Below, piece after piece: positions 51,291 through 55,556 of a stretch of DNA of 55,556 nucleotides. The stretch lies in contig CACNCB010000010.1 in the NCBI GenBank assembly GCA_902618695.1, positions 1 through 55,556 of the forward strand, written 5' to 3'. The notes beneath the pieces are model-generated. The model saw only the letters and a list, made by a program, of their open reading frames with translations, searched no databases and was not told where the DNA came from. Each line of letters starts with the position of its first letter. Within the stretch, counting starts at the first letter, position 1. The translations under genes were made by a program, and so were the position numbers. The DNA is from an uncultured Pelagibacteraceae bacterium (GTDB taxonomy: Bacteria; Pseudomonadota; Alphaproteobacteria; Pelagibacterales; Pelagibacteraceae).

Positions 51291-51635
51291 ATGATTAAAG
51301 AGCAAATTACCTATAAGGATTTTGATAAAGTAGATATTAGAATTGGTACTGTAATCTCTGTAAAAAAAAATGAAAAAGCCAGGAAACCTTCATTAGTTAT
51401 TGAAGTTGATTTTGGAAGCAAAATTGGTACTAAACAATCTTCAGCTCAAATTACTCATTATTATAATGAGGAGAATTTAAAAGGAAAACAAGTTATTGCT
51501 GTTTGTAATTTTCCTGAAAAAAATATTGCTGGAATAGTTTCTCAAGTATTGGTTTTAGGAGCAATTGATGCCGATGGCAAGGTTACACTTGTTCATCCCT
51601 CTCAAAAAGCAGAAAATGGACTACCGATCGCTTAG
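51291..51635 (+). CDS. CsaA-like tRNA-binding domain protein
   Basis: This 114-residue stand-alone OB-fold protein of the EMAP-II/tRNA-bind family has FDKVDIRIGTVISVKKNEKARKPSLVIEVDFG, IGTKQSSAQIT and the C-terminal HPSQKAENGLPIA. It matches Bacillus CsaA, a dimeric tRNA-binding protein with chaperone-like activity in protein export. It acts in the cytosol. It starts 24 bases from the divergent argE-like gene, so promoters overlap. It is followed after two bases by a LysE exporter and then acnA. Confidence 0.9.
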   Translation: MIKEQITYKDFDKVDIRIGTVISVKKNEKARKPSLVIEVDFGSKIGTKQSSAQITHYYNEENLKGKQVIAVCNFPEKNIAGIVSQVLVLGAIDADGKVTLVHPSQKAENGLPIA

Positions 51636-51637
51636 TA

Positions 51638-52231
51638 ATGCATCCTGAAATTCTCTCTATAACTTTATTTGGAATAGTTGCTGCATTTACTCCTGGACCA
51701 AATAATTTCGTTGCTTTCTACTCTGGTTTCAATTTTGGTATTCTAAGAACACTACCTCATATAATTGGTGTAACTTTAGGATTCCCTTTTTTATTGTTAT
51801 GTTTAGCTTTAGGGCTGATAAATATTTTTAAGCTTTATCCTTTAATTCAAGAAGTATTAAAATATTTAGGAACTTTATTTTTAATTTATTTAGCATACAA
51901 AATTTCTTTTTCAGGACCCTCGGATCAGGAAAATAAAAATAAAAATCCAATTATGTTTCATGAAACCTTTATTTTTCAATTTTTAAATCCTAAAGGAGTT
52001 ATTGCATCAATTATTCTTGTTTCTACTTATATAAATCCAGGTGAAACCTTTGTAAGTTATACGACTCAAATTTTAATTATGGCCTTAATTGTTTCAGTGA
52101 CCAGCATAACTCTGTGGACTTTTTTAGGTAAATTTTTCAGGAAATTTGCGACAAATCAGAAATTTATTAATTACTTTAATTATGCTATGTCACTGCTTCT
52201 TTTAACAAGCATTATAACTTTTTATTTGTAA
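51638..52231 (+). CDS. LysE-family exporter
   Basis: This 197-residue protein has six hydrophobic helices. The family motif is FGIVAAFTPGPNNFVAFYSGFNFGILRTLPHIIGVTLG near the N-terminus, with the canonical TPGPN, and QFLNPKGVIASIILVSTY is in the second half. It exports amino acids or related compounds. It lies two bases after the tRNA-binding protein gene and one base before acnA. It differs clearly from the LysE protein at 7294, which has TPGTP instead of TPGPN. Confidence 0.9.
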   Translation: MHPEILSITLFGIVAAFTPGPNNFVAFYSGFNFGILRTLPHIIGVTLGFPFLLLCLALGLINIFKLYPLIQEVLKYLGTLFLIYLAYKISFSGPSDQENKNKNPIMFHETFIFQFLNPKGVIASIILVSTYINPGETFVSYTTQILIMALIVSVTSITLWTFLGKFFRKFATNQKFINYFNYAMSLLLLTSIITFYL

Positions 52232-52232
52232 T

Positions 52233-54902
52233 ATGACCCCAGGAAACAAAAATTCTTATAATTCACTTAAAAAAATCACAGTTAATAAAAAGGATTACAA
52301 CTATTACTCATTAAATGAAGCAGAAAAAAATGGACTTGATGGAATAAATAAACTTCCAAAATCTCTTAAAGTTTTACTAGAAAATTTATTAAGATACGAA
52401 GACGATTTAAGTGTAACGAAATCTCAAATAGAAGCGATTAAAAACTGGTTAAAGACAAAAAAATCTAAAACTGAAATTGCATATAGACCAGCAAGAGTTT
52501 TGCTTCAAGATTATACAGGAATACCTGCGGTTGCAGATTTAGCTGCAATGAGAGAAGCAGTCAAAGAAAAAAATAAAGATCCAAATACAATAAATCCATT
52601 ATCTGCAGTTGATCTTGTAATTGATCACTCTGTACAAGTCGACCAATATGCAAAAGCAGATTCTTTTGAAAAAAATGTCGATATAGAATTTGAAAGAAAT
52701 GGTGAGAGATATTCTTTTTTAAAATGGGGACAACAGGCATTTGATAATTTTAGAATAGTTCCACCAGGAACAGGAATTTGTCATCAAGTAAATCTAGAAT
52801 ATTTATCAAAAGTTGTTTGGTCAGAAGAATTTAAAGAGGAAAAATATCTTTTTCCAGATACTTTAGTCGGAACAGACAGTCATACAACAATGGTAAATGG
52901 CTTATCTGTTTTAGGATGGGGTGTTGGAGGAATTGAAGCTGAAGCAGGAATGTTAGGTCAACCAATTTCTATGTTAATACCAGAAGTAATTGGTTTTGAA
53001 ATGAAAAACAAATTGCCAGAAGGTACCACTGCAACAGATTTAGTTTTAACTGTTGTTAAAATGTTAAGAGATAAAGGTGTGGTTGGTAAGTTTGTTGAGT
53101 TTTATGGAGAGGGTTTAAAAAATTTAACTCTTGCAGATAGAGCTACAATTGCAAACATGGCACCAGAATATGGTGCTACTTGTGGCTTTTTTCCCATAGA
53201 TGAAGAAACATTAAAGTATTTAAAATTTTCTGGAAGAGATCAACAAACTGTTGATATCGTAGAAAATTATGCCAAGGAACAAGGTTTATGGGCGAGTAAC
53301 GAGATAGAATTTACTGACATTATATCTTTAGATATGTCCACAATTGTACCAACTATTTCAGGACCAAAAAGACCTCAAGACAAAGTTCTTTTAACAGATG
53401 CACCTAGTTCGTTTAAAAAAGTATTACAGGAAGCTACAAATAAAAATGAAAAATCAATTTCAAAAGTAACAAATACAGATTATGAAATTAAAGATGGTTC
53501 AATATTAATTGCAGCAATAACATCTTGTACGAACACTTCTAATCCAAATGTTCTAATTGGGGCTGGACTATTAGCTAAAAAGGCTATTGAAAAAGGTTTA
53601 CAAGTTAAACCCTGGGTAAAAACTTCTTTAGCACCTGGATCACAAGTCGTTACAGACTATTTGGCAAAAGCTGGATTAAACATTTATTTAGATCGGCTTG
53701 GATTTAATTTAGTAGGATACGGGTGTACAACTTGCATTGGAAATTCAGGGCCACTTCCAGAAAATATTGTAGAAGCAATTCAAAAAGAAAATATTTATGC
53801 GGTTTCAGTTTTATCAGGAAATAGAAATTTTGAGGGAAGAATTTCTCCACATATAAAAGCTAACTATCTGGCTTCACCTCCACTTGTTGTTGCATATGCA
53901 ATAGCTGGGCATATGGAAGTTGATTTGTACAAAGATCCATTAGGAAAAGATAAACAAGGAAAAGATGTATTTTTAAAAGATATTTGGCCTTCCAATAAAG
54001 AGATAGAAGATATTTTAAAAGATTCACTTAATGCAGAGATGTTTATACAAAGATATTCAAATGTTTCTGAGGGTCCAACTCAATGGCAAAAAATTAAAAC
54101 TGATAAAAGTAGTATCTATAATTGGGATAAGGGATCAACATATGTTAAAAAACCTCCATTTTTTGACTCGTTACCAGATAAACCAGACGGATTTAAAGAA
54201 ATTAAGGATGCAAGACCGTTATTAATTTTAGGTGATATGGTTACTACTGACCATATATCGCCAGCTGGCAGTATTCAAAAAGATAGTCCAACTGGTGAAT
54301 ATTTCATGGAACACCAAATTTTACCTAAAGATTATAATTCATATGGTTCAAGAAGAGGTAACCATGAAGTTATGATGCGAGGAACTTTTGCAAATATAAG
54401 AATTAGAAATGAAATGGCTCCTGGTACAGAAGGTGGTTTTACAAAGTTATATCCTGAAGAAAAAGTTCTTCCTGTCTATGATGCAGTTGTTGAATATAAA
54501 AAAAGAGGAACAGATTTAGTTGTAATAGGCGGTAAAGAGTATGGAACTGGATCATCTAGAGATTGGGCAGCTAAAGGAACAAAATTACTTGGGATAAAAG
54601 CAGTAATCGCAGAGAGTTTTGAGAGAATTCACCGATCTAATTTGATTGGAATGGGAATATTGCCATTACAATTTATTGATGATGTAAATAGAAAAAATCT
54701 AAAATTAATCGGTTCTGAATTAATTAGCATTCTAAATATAGAAAAGGGCGTTAATCCCTCAGATGAAGTGAAAGTCGAAATTAAATATACTTCTGGCGAA
54801 ATAAAGAAAATTAAAACTTTATGCAGAATTGATACAAAAAATGAATTAGAGTATTATAAAAATGGAGGTATTCTTCAGTACGTTTTAAGGAATATGATTT
54901 AG
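52233..54902 (+). CDS. acnA: Aconitate hydratase A
   Basis: This 889-residue monomeric aconitase has the cluster cysteines in ITSCTNTSNP and GYGCTTCIGNSG. It has GTDSHTTMVNGLSVLGWGVGGIEAEA, the swivel-domain GGKEYGTGSSRDWAAKG and the active-site SFERIHRSNLIGMGILPL. The length matches the AcnA/IRP class. It interconverts citrate and isocitrate through a [4Fe-4S] cluster in the TCA cycle. It starts one base after the LysE gene and is followed two bases later by a membrane-anchored protein. An AcnA-only TCA step is common in streamlined Alphaproteobacteria. Confidence 0.97.
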   Translation: MTPGNKNSYNSLKKITVNKKDYNYYSLNEAEKNGLDGINKLPKSLKVLLENLLRYEDDLSVTKSQIEAIKNWLKTKKSKTEIAYRPARVLLQDYTGIPAVADLAAMREAVKEKNKDPNTINPLSAVDLVIDHSVQVDQYAKADSFEKNVDIEFERNGERYSFLKWGQQAFDNFRIVPPGTGICHQVNLEYLSKVVWSEEFKEEKYLFPDTLVGTDSHTTMVNGLSVLGWGVGGIEAEAGMLGQPISMLIPEVIGFEMKNKLPEGTTATDLVLTVVKMLRDKGVVGKFVEFYGEGLKNLTLADRATIANMAPEYGATCGFFPIDEETLKYLKFSGRDQQTVDIVENYAKEQGLWASNEIEFTDIISLDMSTIVPTISGPKRPQDKVLLTDAPSSFKKVLQEATNKNEKSISKVTNTDYEIKDGSILIAAITSCTNTSNPNVLIGAGLLAKKAIEKGLQVKPWVKTSLAPGSQVVTDYLAKAGLNIYLDRLGFNLVGYGCTTCIGNSGPLPENIVEAIQKENIYAVSVLSGNRNFEGRISPHIKANYLASPPLVVAYAIAGHMEVDLYKDPLGKDKQGKDVFLKDIWPSNKEIEDILKDSLNAEMFIQRYSNVSEGPTQWQKIKTDKSSIYNWDKGSTYVKKPPFFDSLPDKPDGFKEIKDARPLLILGDMVTTDHISPAGSIQKDSPTGEYFMEHQILPKDYNSYGSRRGNHEVMMRGTFANIRIRNEMAPGTEGGFTKLYPEEKVLPVYDAVVEYKKRGTDLVVIGGKEYGTGSSRDWAAKGTKLLGIKAVIAESFERIHRSNLIGMGILPLQFIDDVNRKNLKLIGSELISILNIEKGVNPSDEVKVEIKYTSGEIKKIKTLCRIDTKNELEYYKNGGILQYVLRNMI

Positions 54903-54904
54903 CT

Positions 54905-55549
54905 ATGGACGAGGATTTATCAATTATAAATACTAATACTAGAAATGAAAAAATTAAGAATTTTTTTATTAACAATAAAAATAAAATTATTTCAGGTATA
55001 ATTATTTTAATAATTATTATAGTAGGTGTTTTCAGTTACGATAAATATTTAATTAATAAAAAAAAAGATATCTCAGATACTTATAATTCAATAATCATTG
55101 ATTATTCAGAAAAAACAAAAGAAAAAACAGCTAGCAGCCTGATTGAAATTATAAACAAGAAAGATCCAACTTATTCACCTTTATCTCTTTATTTCATCAT
55201 TGATAATAATCTTGTAAGTGATCAGTCTAAAATCAATTCATTATTTGATATATTGATCAATGATACTTCATTAGACAGTGAGATTAACAACTTAATTATA
55301 TACAAGAAGGCACTCTACAATGCAGATAACGCTCAAGAGAGCGATCTTCTAAATATGTTAAATCCACTGATCAATTCAAAAAGTGTATGGAAATCACATT
55401 CTTTATATTTAATGGCAGAATATTTTTATGCAAATGATCAAAAACAAAAAGCTAAAGAGTTTTTTAATCAGATAATAGGTTTAGAAAATCCACATCCAGA
55501 AATTAAGACTCAAGCTCAAAAAAGAATAAATAGAGATTTAAGTGATTAA
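54905..55549 (+). CDS. Membrane-anchored TPR-like protein (YfgM/tetratricopeptide-like)
   Basis: The protein has 214 residues. A short charged cytoplasmic N-terminus is followed by one hydrophobic helix (IISGIIILIIIIVGVFSYDKYLI, near residues 33-55). A helical periplasmic region then holds two to three TPR-like pairs, best seen in SHSLYLMAEYFYANDQKQKAKEFFNQIIGL. The layout matches YfgM/SecYEG-ancillary-type proteins that interact with translocated proteins. In Alphaproteobacteria such proteins often precede bamB/der genes, which would lie beyond the window. It starts two bases after acnA. Only seven bases follow its stop. Confidence 0.8.
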   Translation: MDEDLSIINTNTRNEKIKNFFINNKNKIISGIIILIIIIVGVFSYDKYLINKKKDISDTYNSIIIDYSEKTKEKTASSLIEIINKKDPTYSPLSLYFIIDNNLVSDQSKINSLFDILINDTSLDSEINNLIIYKKALYNADNAQESDLLNMLNPLINSKSVWKSHSLYLMAEYFYANDQKQKAKEFFNQIIGLENPHPEIKTQAQKRINRDLSD

Positions 55550-55556
55550 ATTATTA

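Noticed and set aside
1..55556. tRNA genes, CRISPR arrays, insertion sequences or prophage
   Set aside because: Gaps are all short and none shows a cloverleaf, regular repeats with spacers, transposase or integrase coding, or phage structural genes.

Overview
The window is a dense, AT-rich (roughly 70% A+T by eye) bacterial chromosome segment. Intergenic gaps are very short and many start/stop codons overlap. The gene set combines periplasmic-binding-protein ABC importers, 2-oxoglutarate oxygenases, DMT/LysE exporters and osmolyte and polyamine catabolism. Together this points to the SAR11 clade (Pelagibacterales, Alphaproteobacteria). That assignment is inference from gene content and composition, because no rRNA lies in the window. 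No phage, insertion sequence, CRISPR array or tRNA was seen.

Layout. 1-7.2 kb: the 3' end of rodA, a FAD amino-acid oxidoreductase, an EamA exporter, a 2-hydroxyacid dehydrogenase, an FkbM methyltransferase broken by a frameshift in a T9 run, a histone-deacetylase-like hydrolase, msrB and a DUF1479 oxygenase, facing a glutaredoxin/TIGR03643 pair. 7.2-14 kb: a hairpin leader and a LysE exporter, then a complete branched-chain-type ABC importer (binding protein, terminator, livH, a 60-codon gene, livM, livG, livF) running into azlCD. 14-16.6 kb: glutarate 2-hydroxylase (glaH), an outer-membrane-barrel-like protein and a ProC-like reductase. 16.6-23 kb: a second liv-type importer (G-F-H-M), a 23-residue membrane peptide gene and an MFS protein. 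These converge, across a bidirectional terminator, on the likely cognate binding protein on the minus strand. 23-27.1 kb: a tight minus-strand operon of LLM flavin monooxygenase, DUF1185 protein, alpha/beta hydrolase and aldehyde dehydrogenase, preceded by a strong Shine-Dalgarno and a possible structured leader.

27-39.5 kb: accessory catabolism. It holds an IPNS-like oxygenase with an EamA exporter, an arginase-family hydrolase, a betainyl-CoA-type thioesterase with an orphan proV, a class II aldolase with a gamma-butyrobetaine dioxygenase, an aldehyde dehydrogenase, a beta-hydroxyacid dehydrogenase with an EamA exporter, an eutA/doeA-like ectoine pair and a small prolyl-hydroxylase-like oxygenase. 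39.5-44 kb: a spermidine/putrescine-type importer (potA, potD, potB, potC), with a strong terminator between the binding protein and the permeases. 44-52.2 kb: a fused 3-hydroxyacyl-CoA dehydrogenase/enoyl-CoA hydratase, a membrane-anchored cyclophilin with a secreted zincin, agmatinase, a second aldehyde dehydrogenase of the same subfamily, an ArgE-like deacetylase, a CsaA-like tRNA-binding protein and a LysE exporter. 52.2 kb to the end: acnA and a membrane-anchored TPR-like protein.

Functionally the window imports and breaks down nitrogen-rich small molecules (amino acids, polyamines and guanidino compounds, betaines, ectoine) and feeds the carbon to the TCA cycle. An unusual number of exporters could vent surplus amino acids. 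The most promising undescribed system is the LLM/DUF1185/hydrolase/ALDH operon beside the second liv-type importer.
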